Translations under genes and position numbers: made by a program
Part shown: in pieces, positions 44,970-54,156 of the stretch
Position numbering within the stretch: the first letter of the stretch is position 1
Layout of the letters: the number at the start of each line of letters is the position of its first letter
The notes under the pieces: model-generated
What the model was told of the DNA's origin: nothing
The model's database searches: none
The model's input: the letters and a program-made list of their open reading frames with translations, nothing else
Assembly (NCBI RefSeq): GCF_000013445.1
Contig: NC_007796.1
Span: forward strand, 1,028,936-1,092,935
Origin: Methanospirillum hungatei JF-1
GTDB lineage: Archaea; Halobacteriota; Methanomicrobia; Methanomicrobiales; Methanospirillaceae
Direction of reading: 5' to 3'
DNA length: 64,000 bases

Positions 44970-45260
44970 TTATCCTCTTTTTAGAAATCCCTTTTTTCTC
45001 GGAATTGGCTCCAGGCCAGATAACTCCCGGTTTTTATCGATCTTTTCTTCATGCGCTTTAATTTCGCTGTAAATAATATAAAAATTCAGACCTACCAGGA
45101 TCAGAACAAAGAAAGTACTAATAAACAACGCCAGACCCTGGGGGCGGATTTCTTCCACGGTCCACATGATATAAAGCACCAGAAGTAACCCAAATAAATA
45201 AAATGGTCCCCACATTCTGATGTTCAGGATTTTCATGTGTGCTTCCAGATTTCTTTTCAT
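44970..45260 (-). CDS. Small two-helix membrane protein
   Basis: 96 residues with two membrane helices (GPFYLFGLLLVLYIMW and ALFISTFFVLILVGLNFYII) and charged ends (EIKAHEEKIDKNRELSG, then RKKGFLKRG). No family recognised. It lies convergent to cheR (7 bp apart) and divergent to the lipoprotein gene. The hydrophobic pattern and the basic tail make it look like a real gene, but no strong ribosome binding site is visible. Confidence 0.6.
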   Translation of the reverse strand: MKRNLEAHMKILNIRMWGPFYLFGLLLVLYIMWTVEEIRPQGLALFISTFFVLILVGLNFYIIYSEIKAHEEKIDKNRELSGLEPIPRKKGFLKRG

Positions 45261-45355
45261 ACGATATCAATCTCACGGAGTGATCATCATTGGACACATA
45301 CAGGTCCATGAGATCAGGTGAAGATAGATAACTAAGGCCGTCTAATGATAACCAT

Positions 45356-46579
45356 ATGAAAATTATCAGGGTTCCAATTTCCATACAAATCATTGCTATC
45401 CTGATGCTGTGTGCATTCATTACCGGATGTGTTGAGGTGACACCTCCAACCGGGGAACAGGAAGCGTCATCATATGGACCGGTTTCGCAAGGGAGTGGGG
45501 ATATGAAAGATCTGGTAAAAAATCAGAATCAGACCATGACTCCTCCGGTTCAGTCACCAGGTCCATCCGATCAGCAGGGAGCAACTGAGCCGGTTTCTAC
45601 TTCTTCACCTGAAACACCATTACCACCGGTTGAAAACGAATCATTTGTAAAAGTAACTCCGAAAGATTACAGCCAGCTCAAGGGCGATACACAGACTTCA
45701 TATCTCCCCTATAACCGACCAATATCAACAGACAACCGGCAGTTTATGACAATATATGAGATATTAAATCAGTCATTCATGAAAAATGCTTCTGCATATG
45801 CATATCACCTTGTCACTCCGCCACTCTATATTGAATTAGGATTTTATCCAAAAATGGTAACCGACGAACAGGAAGTCTATAAAAGAACCGGCGATAAAGA
45901 AGGAACCATTAAGTATACCAAAGTCAGGCCATCACAGGATGCATGGTTTGAAATGCGTGTATATGATATGGACACAAACCAGGAGATAATACGGGAGGGA
46001 TATGGAAAAACATACAGCATGACTAACAAAACAGCAGCAATCCGCAGGGCTGGGACCTTCCAGTTTGACTTTATGGGTGACTCAATTGCTGCTGATATTG
46101 CGATGAAAATCCCGGTCGATAATTCAACCGTGAATGCATTTTCAAATGTAAGTTCACTTATTGAAGATAAAAAAATCAAGTCCGGATTACTACCATCAGT
46201 ATTTCTGCAGGAGACTGATATGGGTCAGGGATGGCAGAGAACCGGAGATCTTATTCATACTCCGGTGAAATATTCATCGATTTTAATTCTACCCTCATCA
46301 GGCTCGAAACTGACTCAGGATATTTCCAAATTCCCGGGTTCTCAGGATGCTGTTACACAATATGCACAGACGAAAACCGCGAATTCAGGAGAAACACACA
46401 TAGCTATTACCGCTGGTGATGAAGGGTATGGATTTGAGTCTATCAGAAAAACAGGTGTGGTTTTCAGACAGGGACCATATCTTGTCCAGTTGACCAGTTA
46501 TTCTGTCCCTCCGGTCTCTCTTGATGAATTAAAAAGACTTGCAACGTTAGTTTCCGGAAGAATAACCCAGACAAATTAA
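45356..46579 (+). CDS. Putative lipoprotein of unknown function
   Basis: 407 residues. Signal peptide with lipobox-type end (IIAILMLCAFITGCVEVTPP), so the Cys may be lipid-modified and the protein anchored outside. A Pro/Ser/Gln-rich linker follows to about residue 100. The rest forms one mixed domain, including ITIAGDEGYGFESIRKTGVV and FRQGPYLVQLTSYS near the C-terminus, which resembles the layout of substrate-free surface domains seen in methanogen lipoproteins. I do not recognise a family. Its end overlaps the convergent mobA gene by 4 bp. Confidence 0.75.
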   Translation: MKIIRVPISIQIIAILMLCAFITGCVEVTPPTGEQEASSYGPVSQGSGDMKDLVKNQNQTMTPPVQSPGPSDQQGATEPVSTSSPETPLPPVENESFVKVTPKDYSQLKGDTQTSYLPYNRPISTDNRQFMTIYEILNQSFMKNASAYAYHLVTPPLYIELGFYPKMVTDEQEVYKRTGDKEGTIKYTKVRPSQDAWFEMRVYDMDTNQEIIREGYGKTYSMTNKTAAIRRAGTFQFDFMGDSIAADIAMKIPVDNSTVNAFSNVSSLIEDKKIKSGLLPSVFLQETDMGQGWQRTGDLIHTPVKYSSILILPSSGSKLTQDISKFPGSQDAVTQYAQTKTANSGETHIAITAGDEGYGFESIRKTGVVFRQGPYLVQLTSYSVPPVSLDELKRLATLVSGRITQTN

Positions 46580-47160
46580 TTTTTTATTTTTGAAAGTAAA
46601 TTCAGATCATTAATATTGCAAAAAACATCCTTATCCGGGACCAGAGCCTGAATTTCCTGAACCGGAATATAACGGGTATGAAGGTCCTGAATGAGGGATG
46701 AAAGACGTCTTTCATCATTTTTTTCATAAAACTCTCTGACAGCATCACGACGATATACAGCGCAGAGTGGTTCATATCTACCATCTTCCCATACCGGAAC
46801 CGCGGCATCAAATCCTTTTACTGCGTTAATCAGGTGTCTGATAACAATACAGGACAGGAATGGCATATCACAGGCAGTAACAAAAAAATATTCTCCTCCT
46901 GCATGCCAGGCCCCGGAATGAATACCCCCTGCCGGCCCCTGACCTTTCCGTAAATCCTGAATATATCTAACCTGATTTAATACAGGGAGAACTGCTACCT
47001 GATCCTCATCACGGCAGACTATCAGGATTTCATCAGAACAGGACCTGAGTTCTTCTGTCTGTCTCTCCAAAAAAGTCTTGTTCTCATAGGTAAACAGATA
47101 CTTTGGATATCCGTTGACCCTCGTGCCAAGTCCGCCAACCAGTATGAGTGCTGAAATCAT
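46576..47160 (-). CDS. mobA: Molybdenum cofactor guanylyltransferase-like (MobA)
   Basis: 194 residues. Nucleotidyltransferase motif LILVGGLGTRVNGYPKYLF at the N-terminus, then GQGPAGGIHSG and TACDMPFLS (metal-binding Asp), then RYEPLCAVYRRDAV. This set is typical of MobA, which adds GMP to molybdopterin for formate dehydrogenase or formylmethanofuran dehydrogenase. The usual GGxSxRMG loop is altered to GGLGTRVNG, so another small-molecule guanylyl- or uridylyltransferase is possible. Its start overlaps the MGMT gene stop (ATGA). Confidence 0.8.
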   Translation of the reverse strand: MISALILVGGLGTRVNGYPKYLFTYENKTFLERQTEELRSCSDEILIVCRDEDQVAVLPVLNQVRYIQDLRKGQGPAGGIHSGAWHAGGEYFFVTACDMPFLSCIVIRHLINAVKGFDAAVPVWEDGRYEPLCAVYRRDAVREFYEKNDERRLSSLIQDLHTRYIPVQEIQALVPDKDVFCNINDLNLLSKIKN

Positions 47161-47624
47161 GATAAATGGAGGGATGAGTTTGTAATTCCCATGCGTTTTC
47201 TAACCCGTTCTTCAAGGTTCAGTAAATCCTGCTTTATTGAGATATCTGGCGTATATCCACCCAGACCTCCGGTTGAAACGACCCGGTGACAGGGGATCAA
47301 AATAGGAGTAAGATTTCTTTTCATAGCCATTCCAACAACCCGTGCCCCTGTTCCAACTGACTCTGCAATCTCCTTGTATGTTCTCGTCTCTCCATAAGGG
47401 ATTGTCTTGACTTCCCGGTAAATCCTACCAAATACCGTATCATCCTGTTCATGAAGACTGCTTAGAGGAGAAAGAGTAGTAGTCTTTCCTGCCAGATACT
47501 GTGAAAGGGAAAGAGGAACCGGACCGGAAACACCCTGTCTTACAAACCGGATTCTGCTGACGACATTATCTGAATCCCATCTGATATAGACAAACCAGAG
47601 TCCAAACCTGGCAGATCCTTCCAT
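47157..47624 (-). CDS. ogt: Methylated-DNA-protein cysteine methyltransferase (MGMT/Ogt)
   Basis: 155 residues from ATG 47624, which shares a base with the helicase stop (TAATG). The active site is IPCHRVVSTGGLGGYTP with Cys112, and upstream VKTIPYGETRTYKEIA is the helix-turn-helix entry of the family. It takes methyl groups from O6-methylguanine irreversibly onto its own cysteine. Placement between an XPD-family helicase and mobA in one operon gives it a DNA-repair neighbour on one side. Confidence 0.93.
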   Translation of the reverse strand: MEGSARFGLWFVYIRWDSDNVVSRIRFVRQGVSGPVPLSLSQYLAGKTTTLSPLSSLHEQDDTVFGRIYREVKTIPYGETRTYKEIAESVGTGARVVGMAMKRNLTPILIPCHRVVSTGGLGGYTPDISIKQDLLNLEERVRKRMGITNSSLHLS

Positions 47625-49645
47625 TAATTCCAACCTTTTAACAATGAAGGGAATGAATGAACATTAACTTCCTGTATCTCCTCCTGCATCCAGCCTGGCA
47701 GTCGTTCTTTAATGGAGGGATCCAGAAACCGATTATCGCCGATGATAAGCACACCCCTGTCTTCCGGAGTCCGGAGAACTCTTCCAAGTGCCTGGAGAAC
47801 CTTGTTCAGCGCAGGAAGTGTGTAGGCAATAAATTTTCCTTCCTCACCATATTGCCTCGTATAATAGTGCATGATCATCTGTCTTACCTGGTTCCACGGA
47901 GCAAGGGGAAGACCGATGACCATGGCTCCGGTCAACATCTCTCCCCGGTAATCAAGTCCCTCAGAAAATTTACCTCCACATACGGCAAATAAAATTCCTT
48001 TTTTCCCCTTCCCTGGCAGACTCATAAATCTTGTCAGTAATGGTCCTGCTTCACTGCTGTCCCTGGGCTCAATAAATACCTCACGGTCATGAAGATGCAT
48101 CTCAACTTCCCTGGTAACTGATTCCAGCATCTGGTAAGAGGGAAACCATACACCAAGGTTTCCAGGGATTGTACAGAAGGTACGTATATAAGAGATCATC
48201 CTTTTCAAATTTTCATCTGACTGCCGCTGAGAATATGCCGAGGTGATATCTGCAGTTGTGAGTACAATCCGATTCTTTTTTGGAAAATGATTGGGAAGTG
48301 AAAATGATGAAACAGGATAATCCACAGGAAGGGCTCTGAAATAGAGCTGCTGATAACTGCTCAGCGGTGTTAATGTTCCGGAAATATATACAGAACAGAA
48401 GTGTTCACGTGCAAGAGTTGAGAGAGCGGGAGATGGATCAATATTTCTGACTTCAAGATAGATATTCTCATTATCCTTTCGAAAAAGTGTAAGGTATGCA
48501 GGATTTGTCCCTGAATTGTGAAGCCGGTACAGGAATGCAGAGAGTCGTTCAATCCCGGTTGTTCTGAAATCACCCCGTTTGCTGTTTGTCTCTCGAATAT
48601 TTTCAGCAAGATCCATGAACTCATCGACAACCTCCTCCATTGTGCCATAGAGTGACTCCCGAAGTATCATACGACTGAATAACTGGGGATCAAACCAGTC
48701 CTCAGTTACAGCAGACCGACGAAGACCATCAAGAAATTTTTTTATGCCAGGAATAAGGCGTCTTATTGCTTCAAGGTCTTTGACTTCCTTTTTTATTGAG
48801 GAAATATCATGATCTGCCTGTTCAAGGGCCCGATGATCAAGACTGACTGACATAATATCCTGCATCACATCGCCACAGTTATGTGCTTCATCGATGAGCA
48901 GCAATATTTCAGAAGGCTCCCGTTGCAGATTCAGGTATAACTGCTCCCGGATCTGCTCGTCCATGATATGATGATAATTACAGATGAGGACATCAGCCTG
49001 TAATGAAGCCTGTGCCATGACCTCATAGGGACATAGCCCCCCACATGATTCGCGTAGTGTGTCAGGTTTAATACATCTTTCAATAACCTGAGTAGAAAGG
49101 CGTTTACATGCATCAGACGGAACCAAACGAAGACCTCCAGCCTTTTCATTCTGAATTGCCATTCGGCTTCGGATAAAAAAAGGACAGATGATCGGATGGT
49201 CCGGATCATTTTTCCTTATCTGATCTAGGATGACCTTATCTTTCGATGGATCCAATGATCCCCGATCAGCCCGCTCCCGGATAAGCGCCGTTGAGAATCC
49301 CTTGACAGCCTCACATTTCCGGTAGGTATCTCCTGAACCGCCCAGAGGACACATTGAACTTTTCCCAACCAGATATGAAAATTTTAAACAAGGTTGTTTT
49401 TTCCGAATGAGTTCTAGTTCCCGTATATAGGTGGTAAGCTGGGATATGGTCCGGACTGCAACAATTATCTGGCGGTCTCTACGTCCAGCTAATAATGCAG
49501 AGACGACAGAAGATTTTCCAGATCCGGTTGGTGCATCTATGAGGAGGACGCCACCCGTTCTGGCAGTTTCAAAAGCCCTGTGTAACATTTCTTCCTGTCC
49601 GGGCCGAAATGAAGAATAGGCAAACCAGTCCTGCAACTCATTCAT
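47624..49645 (-). CDS. XPD/Rad3-family DNA helicase
   Basis: 673 residues. Walker A is DAPTGSGKSSVVSALL, preceded by a Q-like motif (YSSFRPGQEEML). Cysteines typical of the XPD 4Fe-4S insert follow (SSMCPLGGSGDTYRKC and ESCGGLCPYEVM among them). Walker B is LLLIDEAHNCGDV (DEAH). Helicase motifs IV-VI appear later, with GKFSEGLDYRGEM and ALGRVLRTPEDRGVLIIGD at the C-terminus. XPD unwinds DNA 5' to 3' in repair. It heads the XPD-ogt-mobA operon. Confidence 0.92.
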   Translation of the reverse strand: MNELQDWFAYSSFRPGQEEMLHRAFETARTGGVLLIDAPTGSGKSSVVSALLAGRRDRQIIVAVRTISQLTTYIRELELIRKKQPCLKFSYLVGKSSMCPLGGSGDTYRKCEAVKGFSTALIRERADRGSLDPSKDKVILDQIRKNDPDHPIICPFFIRSRMAIQNEKAGGLRLVPSDACKRLSTQVIERCIKPDTLRESCGGLCPYEVMAQASLQADVLICNYHHIMDEQIREQLYLNLQREPSEILLLIDEAHNCGDVMQDIMSVSLDHRALEQADHDISSIKKEVKDLEAIRRLIPGIKKFLDGLRRSAVTEDWFDPQLFSRMILRESLYGTMEEVVDEFMDLAENIRETNSKRGDFRTTGIERLSAFLYRLHNSGTNPAYLTLFRKDNENIYLEVRNIDPSPALSTLAREHFCSVYISGTLTPLSSYQQLYFRALPVDYPVSSFSLPNHFPKKNRIVLTTADITSAYSQRQSDENLKRMISYIRTFCTIPGNLGVWFPSYQMLESVTREVEMHLHDREVFIEPRDSSEAGPLLTRFMSLPGKGKKGILFAVCGGKFSEGLDYRGEMLTGAMVIGLPLAPWNQVRQMIMHYYTRQYGEEGKFIAYTLPALNKVLQALGRVLRTPEDRGVLIIGDNRFLDPSIKERLPGWMQEEIQEVNVHSFPSLLKGWN

Positions 49646-49712
49646 CTGTAGCTGATTGACCCTGAATGCTTAAAGAAGATACGAATGACCGCAAAAAATG
49701 ATAAAAGAAATA

Positions 49713-50120
49713 TTATATAATTCCGTTTTTATTGAAAGTATCAGAATATTTTTTATCAGTTATCTGAATGTGATTTGATACCCAGTCCTTAAGAAATGTC
49801 ATAAGTTCAATAGTTATCCCTAATTTGTTGGCCTGATAATCCTGGATAAGTGATTCAACTTTCCCAACAAAAGTATCATGCTCCTTTTTATGAAAAGCCA
49901 GTCCAGGGTAACCACACTGCTCCATATATTTCTCTTCGGTTGAAAAATGATAGACTGTATATGCTGCGAGCTCATCCAGAATTTTCCCAAGGACTTCCTT
50001 TCCCTTTTTTTCCAGCATTGCATCGTGCAGCGTGTTGATGAGCTGAATAAGTTTTTGATGCTGCTCATCAATCTCTGTAACATGAACACTCAGGGATTCA
50101 GACCACTTAAGAAATGCCAT
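49713..50120 (-). CDS. Bacteriohemerythrin
   Basis: 135 residues. Diiron ligands of the hemerythrin fold are visible: DEQHQKLIQLINTLHDAM, YTVYHFSTEEKYME, HKKEHDTF and WVSNHIQITDKKY (HxxxxD ending). These bind O2 at a non-heme diiron centre. In a strict anaerobe the likely job is to bind or deliver oxygen away from sensitive enzymes, or to sense it for chemotaxis. It diverges from the beta-helix gene with about 100 bp between them. Confidence 0.95.
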   Translation of the reverse strand: MAFLKWSESLSVHVTEIDEQHQKLIQLINTLHDAMLEKKGKEVLGKILDELAAYTVYHFSTEEKYMEQCGYPGLAFHKKEHDTFVGKVESLIQDYQANKLGITIELMTFLKDWVSNHIQITDKKYSDTFNKNGII

Positions 50121-50220
50121 GATAAAGCTCTACCCATCCTTCATATAATATTTATTCATGAAATGACCGATACTGGTTTTTCCTGTGAAAATTATATGTA
50201 AACAAAAATATATTGATACT

Positions 50221-52383
50221 ATGGATATTATACAGAACACATATAATCTGAAGAGATTGTTCAAAATAAAATTTGTCATCATTTTTACTATTTTCTTATT
50301 ATATATCTCGGGATTTAGTTTTGGTGATGATACATTTGATGAGAATATCCTCATAACCTATCCTGTGACATTAGAAAAACCTGGAGTCTATTATCTGAAT
50401 GAATCAGTTTTTATCAATGATTCAGCAATTCACATCACCCATTCAGATATCATCCTTGATGGACATGGCAATATTGTAACAGGAAATATGTCTTCAGGAT
50501 CGATCGGAATTACAATACAACATCCTGAAATGATGATGCATAATATTACAATCAGAAATATTACCATAAGGGATTTTGAAACCGGGATTCTAATCGATAC
50601 CTCACATGAAATCAACCTTGAAAAAGCAGATCTTATCTCTCATATGAGAACAGGAATCCGGATAGAGACATCAGAGAATATACAGATAACCAGGTGTACG
50701 GTTCAAAATAACAGAAATGAAATTACCGGTGGATACGGTATCCAGATATCAGATTCGAATAAAATAAAAATAACTAACTCCCAGGTAACCGGGAATGGGA
50801 AGACTGGAAAAAGTAATTCAGGAGGTATTTATATCACTAACTCTTCTGAGACCAGTATTATTTCCAGTCAGATCTCTACCAATCCAGGGTTTGGTATTCG
50901 GGCCGATAATGGAACAGAACATCTAAAAATATCAGATTGTGATATTTCTGTCAATTCAGGAGATGGAATACTAATCCAATCAGGTTCATCTCCAGACATC
51001 CAAAAATCAATTCTGGATAAAAACAAGGAATCAGGTATTGAACTGATAAAAGTGGTGCAACCTGTAATTACCGGGAATGTTATCACTTCAGGCACCATGG
51101 GGATTTCTCTCTTAGATACTGAAGACATGACATTAACAGGAAATTCATTAAAAAACAACCGGATTGGATTTGATATCTCTGCCTCAGATATTCGTTACTA
51201 TAATCACCATATTTCAAATACCAATACGATAGACTCACGAACACTCATCTATCTGAAAGATGTCCGTGATAGAAAGATTGGACCATCAATGAACCCTTCG
51301 ATGGTCATCATTGTCAACTCATCGGATATTGCATTGTCTGAACTCGTGCTATCAAAAAATTGTGCAGGGATTATCCTTGCTAATAGCTCAAACCTTACCC
51401 TCACAGATATTTCTTTCATAGAAAATGGTATTGGCATTAGGTCAGAATTTGGAACAAACAATCTGATATGCAACAATCTTCATGCAGAAAGAAACCTGGT
51501 GAGTGGATATTATATAAGCAATACCAATAATTTTACCCTGACATCAATCTATGGTCAGGAAAGCCCATCTGGCATCTATCTTCACAACGCAACAGGGGGG
51601 ATATTAAAAAATATCTATATGACACAGATTACCGGATTAAAATCACGAATGCCTTCAGGGATTACGTTGAGCGGGTGTGACAGTATCACCGTTTCCAAGT
51701 CACAATTCTCTGAATGTTCTTATGCAGGACTTGTATCAGACTCTGATAATCTGAATCTCACTGATAATAGGTTTCTATCCAATACCTATGCCGGTTCAGT
51801 AATTCTCTCAGGCCCGGTAGATCTGTATAATAATTCATTCCTTAATAATGAGGATACCGGCCTTATCTTAAGGGCAAATCAGAGTACTATCCTCCGTAAT
51901 ACATTCACCAATAATAAGAACAGAGGGATTTTATTGATTTCTGGGAACGAAAATCTCTTTGCATATAATACCTTTAAAAATTATAAAAACTGTATGATTC
52001 AGGATAAAAATGCTATTAATATCTGGAACACCTCCAACATGTATTTTTCTGATAATACTTATCCAGCTGGTAATTACTGGGGAGATCCTGAAGGTGAGGG
52101 ATTTTCGGATATATGTACCACAGATCCAAATGGTTGCTGTATTGATCCCTATATTATTCAATTGTATAACATAGACTATCACCCCTTATCATCACAATAT
52201 ATCATCGAATCTACCATGAATACTGACCTGAACCAGAATGGCCGGGAAGATTTGCAGGATGTGGTGAAATATATGAATATGGTCTCATCTGGTGATACCA
52301 GTTCATTATATGATTTCAGTGGTGATGGGAAAATTAACCTGAATGATGTAGTTTCATTATTTCATATAATAATAAAGAAATAA
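50221..52383 (+). CDS. NosD-type beta-helix surface protein with dockerin-like tail
   Basis: 720 residues from ATG 50221, which places a signal peptide near the N-terminus (IKFVIIFTIFLLYISGFSFG); a GTG 12 codons earlier is possible. The body is a long right-handed parallel beta helix of NosD/carbohydrate-binding type (for example IHITHSDIILDGHGNIVTGN and NGIGIRSEFGTNNLICNNLH). The C-terminus has two EF-hand-like loops, DLNQNGREDLQDVV and DFSGDGKINLNDVV, arranged as in a dockerin, which could bind calcium and a cohesin partner. No cohesin is visible here. A surface polysaccharide or adhesin role is inferred from the fold. Confidence 0.85.
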   Translation: MDIIQNTYNLKRLFKIKFVIIFTIFLLYISGFSFGDDTFDENILITYPVTLEKPGVYYLNESVFINDSAIHITHSDIILDGHGNIVTGNMSSGSIGITIQHPEMMMHNITIRNITIRDFETGILIDTSHEINLEKADLISHMRTGIRIETSENIQITRCTVQNNRNEITGGYGIQISDSNKIKITNSQVTGNGKTGKSNSGGIYITNSSETSIISSQISTNPGFGIRADNGTEHLKISDCDISVNSGDGILIQSGSSPDIQKSILDKNKESGIELIKVVQPVITGNVITSGTMGISLLDTEDMTLTGNSLKNNRIGFDISASDIRYYNHHISNTNTIDSRTLIYLKDVRDRKIGPSMNPSMVIIVNSSDIALSELVLSKNCAGIILANSSNLTLTDISFIENGIGIRSEFGTNNLICNNLHAERNLVSGYYISNTNNFTLTSIYGQESPSGIYLHNATGGILKNIYMTQITGLKSRMPSGITLSGCDSITVSKSQFSECSYAGLVSDSDNLNLTDNRFLSNTYAGSVILSGPVDLYNNSFLNNEDTGLILRANQSTILRNTFTNNKNRGILLISGNENLFAYNTFKNYKNCMIQDKNAINIWNTSNMYFSDNTYPAGNYWGDPEGEGFSDICTTDPNGCCIDPYIIQLYNIDYHPLSSQYIIESTMNTDLNQNGREDLQDVVKYMNMVSSGDTSSLYDFSGDGKINLNDVVSLFHIIIKK

Positions 52384-52541
52384 AAAAATAAATTAGAGAT
52401 ATCAGAATATTGAAGGAAAATTATTCTGTTTTATAAGAAAATATTTCGTTTTTAAACGTAAAATGGAATAGAAACTATTTTTTATTGAGATGCTGAAGTT
52501 TGGAAGCACTATTGTCAGAGTATTTAAAATCGAGGAACGAT

Positions 52542-52604
52542 ATGGAGGGGAAATTAATAAAATGGAGTTGTTTACGCATGATTAATAGGAGGGGGCTTCA
52601 TTAG
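52542..52604 (+). CDS. Possible 20-codon leader ORF before the permease gene
   Basis: ATG 52542 follows a GAGGAA and opens a 20-residue frame (MEGKLIKWSCLRMINRRGLH) that ends with TAG overlapping the permease GTG start (TAGTG). Its last codons lie over the permease ribosome binding site AGGAGGGGG. It could be a leader peptide whose translation sets access to the permease start. It could also be chance; its length is too short to test from sequence alone. Confidence 0.3.
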   Translation: MEGKLIKWSCLRMINRRGLH

Positions 52605-54136
52605 TGACTACCTGTGATGAAAATACCGGCTGTTTATGTGAACATACGCCGGTCGATAATCCCGTGCCTCTTGCAGGAAGAGCAAAATCATTACGACTTC
52701 AACGGGGAATCCGTCCCTGGATGGCAAGTCTGATTGCTATCGGAGGGATCATTGGTTCAATCTACTACCTGGGTTCAGGCTATCTTATTGCGGAAATGGG
52801 ACCTAGTGTTATCCTTTTGTATGCTATAGGAGGTCTTGTTATCTGGACCGTGATGCAGTCATTTGCCGAACTTCTGGTAAATGTCCCCAGACAGGGTAAT
52901 TTTATAAGTCATTCGGCAGAATTCATCTCGCCAACATGGGCTGTCGGAACTGGTTGGAGTTATTGGTTTAACTGGTGTGCCTATATTCCATCTGAGGCTG
53001 TGGCAGGGGGAATAATCATGCATGTTTTTGCCCCTCAGCTTCCCATAGTTGCATGGGCCGTTATATTTCTTACCATGATTACCCTTCTGAATATTATTCA
53101 TGTAGGAGGATTTGGATTTGTTGAGAGTACGCTCTCGCTTATAAAAATCATTCATAACGGAGTCTTTTGCATAGTTGCAGCCCTTATCATTCTTGGCTTT
53201 ATAGGATCCGGAGGCCCGATCGGATTGAGTGTGCTTTTCCCACCGAATAGTGATCCCTTTACGGACATCTTCCCAGCCGGAGTCTTTATCCTCATCAGTA
53301 ACCTTGCTCTCATTCTTGTCAACTTTCAGGGTTCAGAGATTGTCGGACTCGCCGCTGCAGAAACGCAAAACCCGGACAGGATTGTCCCAAAGGCATGTCG
53401 GCAGGTTGTATACCGGATTCTACGTGTTGATATCATCCCCATCTTACTGCTTGTCATGATCCTGCCATATTCGGAAGCGGGATTGTCAGATAGTGTATTC
53501 TCTCTCGCTCTTTCCAAATACGGATTTACAGAAGTTGCAGGAATTTTATCATTCATAGTTCTAACCGCAGCTTTTTCCTGTGCAAATTCAGGATTTTATG
53601 GATCGGTAAGAGCACTGTATGGTCTCTCACTGGAAGGGATGGCACCGAAAATTTTTTCGAGACTAAACAAACAATGCACGCCAATGTATGCCACACTCTT
53701 TACTCTTCTCATGTGCTGGGCAGTTCTGAGCATGTGGTGGTTCTCCAATGGTGAGGGTGAACTGTATCTCTGGCTCTTATCAGTATCAGCATTTACCGGT
53801 GCTATCTGCTGGATATCTATCTGTTATTCTCAAGTGGTATTCAGAAGGCGTGTTTACGAACGAGGCTATTCAAAGCAGGATATCAAAGCCCCAGCTCCAT
53901 TATCTCCATGGTTCCCCTTAATGATCGGTGTTATTCTTGAGATATTTGCCCTGGTCATCCTTGCATTCAATGAGGATCTAAGAGGCTCCCTCTATCTTTC
54001 TGTCCCGGCAGTGGCTGTTCCCATGCTCATCTATTACATAGGGAGAAAAACCGGGACGATAAGCGGCATAAAAATCCGTCATGAAGATGAAAAACCCTTT
54101 GAAGAACTCTTCCCGGAAAAACATAAACCCTCATAA
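52604..54136 (+). CDS. APC-family amino acid permease
   Basis: 510 residues from GTG 52604 with AGGAGGGGG upstream. An N-terminal cytosolic segment holds three cysteines (TTCDENTGCLCEH). Then about 12 membrane helices start with WMASLIAIGGIIGSIYYLGSG, whose G-[ILV]-[IG]-GSI consensus is the amino-acid-binding unwound segment of the amino acid/polyamine/organocation family. A later conserved stretch is VNFQGSEIVGLAAAETQNPD. Substrate unknown; lysine- or arginine-type permeases share the QGSE motif. Likely imports amino acids across the membrane. Confidence 0.9.
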   Translation: MTTCDENTGCLCEHTPVDNPVPLAGRAKSLRLQRGIRPWMASLIAIGGIIGSIYYLGSGYLIAEMGPSVILLYAIGGLVIWTVMQSFAELLVNVPRQGNFISHSAEFISPTWAVGTGWSYWFNWCAYIPSEAVAGGIIMHVFAPQLPIVAWAVIFLTMITLLNIIHVGGFGFVESTLSLIKIIHNGVFCIVAALIILGFIGSGGPIGLSVLFPPNSDPFTDIFPAGVFILISNLALILVNFQGSEIVGLAAAETQNPDRIVPKACRQVVYRILRVDIIPILLLVMILPYSEAGLSDSVFSLALSKYGFTEVAGILSFIVLTAAFSCANSGFYGSVRALYGLSLEGMAPKIFSRLNKQCTPMYATLFTLLMCWAVLSMWWFSNGEGELYLWLLSVSAFTGAICWISICYSQVVFRRRVYERGYSKQDIKAPAPLSPWFPLMIGVILEIFALVILAFNEDLRGSLYLSVPAVAVPMLIYYIGRKTGTISGIKIRHEDEKPFEELFPEKHKPS

Positions 54137-54156
54137 TCTCCATTTTTGATACATAG

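Noticed and set aside
46576-47160. MobA-like gene considered as a second CobY
   Set aside because: A clear CobY candidate already overlaps cobD; here the sequence pattern and MGMT neighbour give no cobalamin link.
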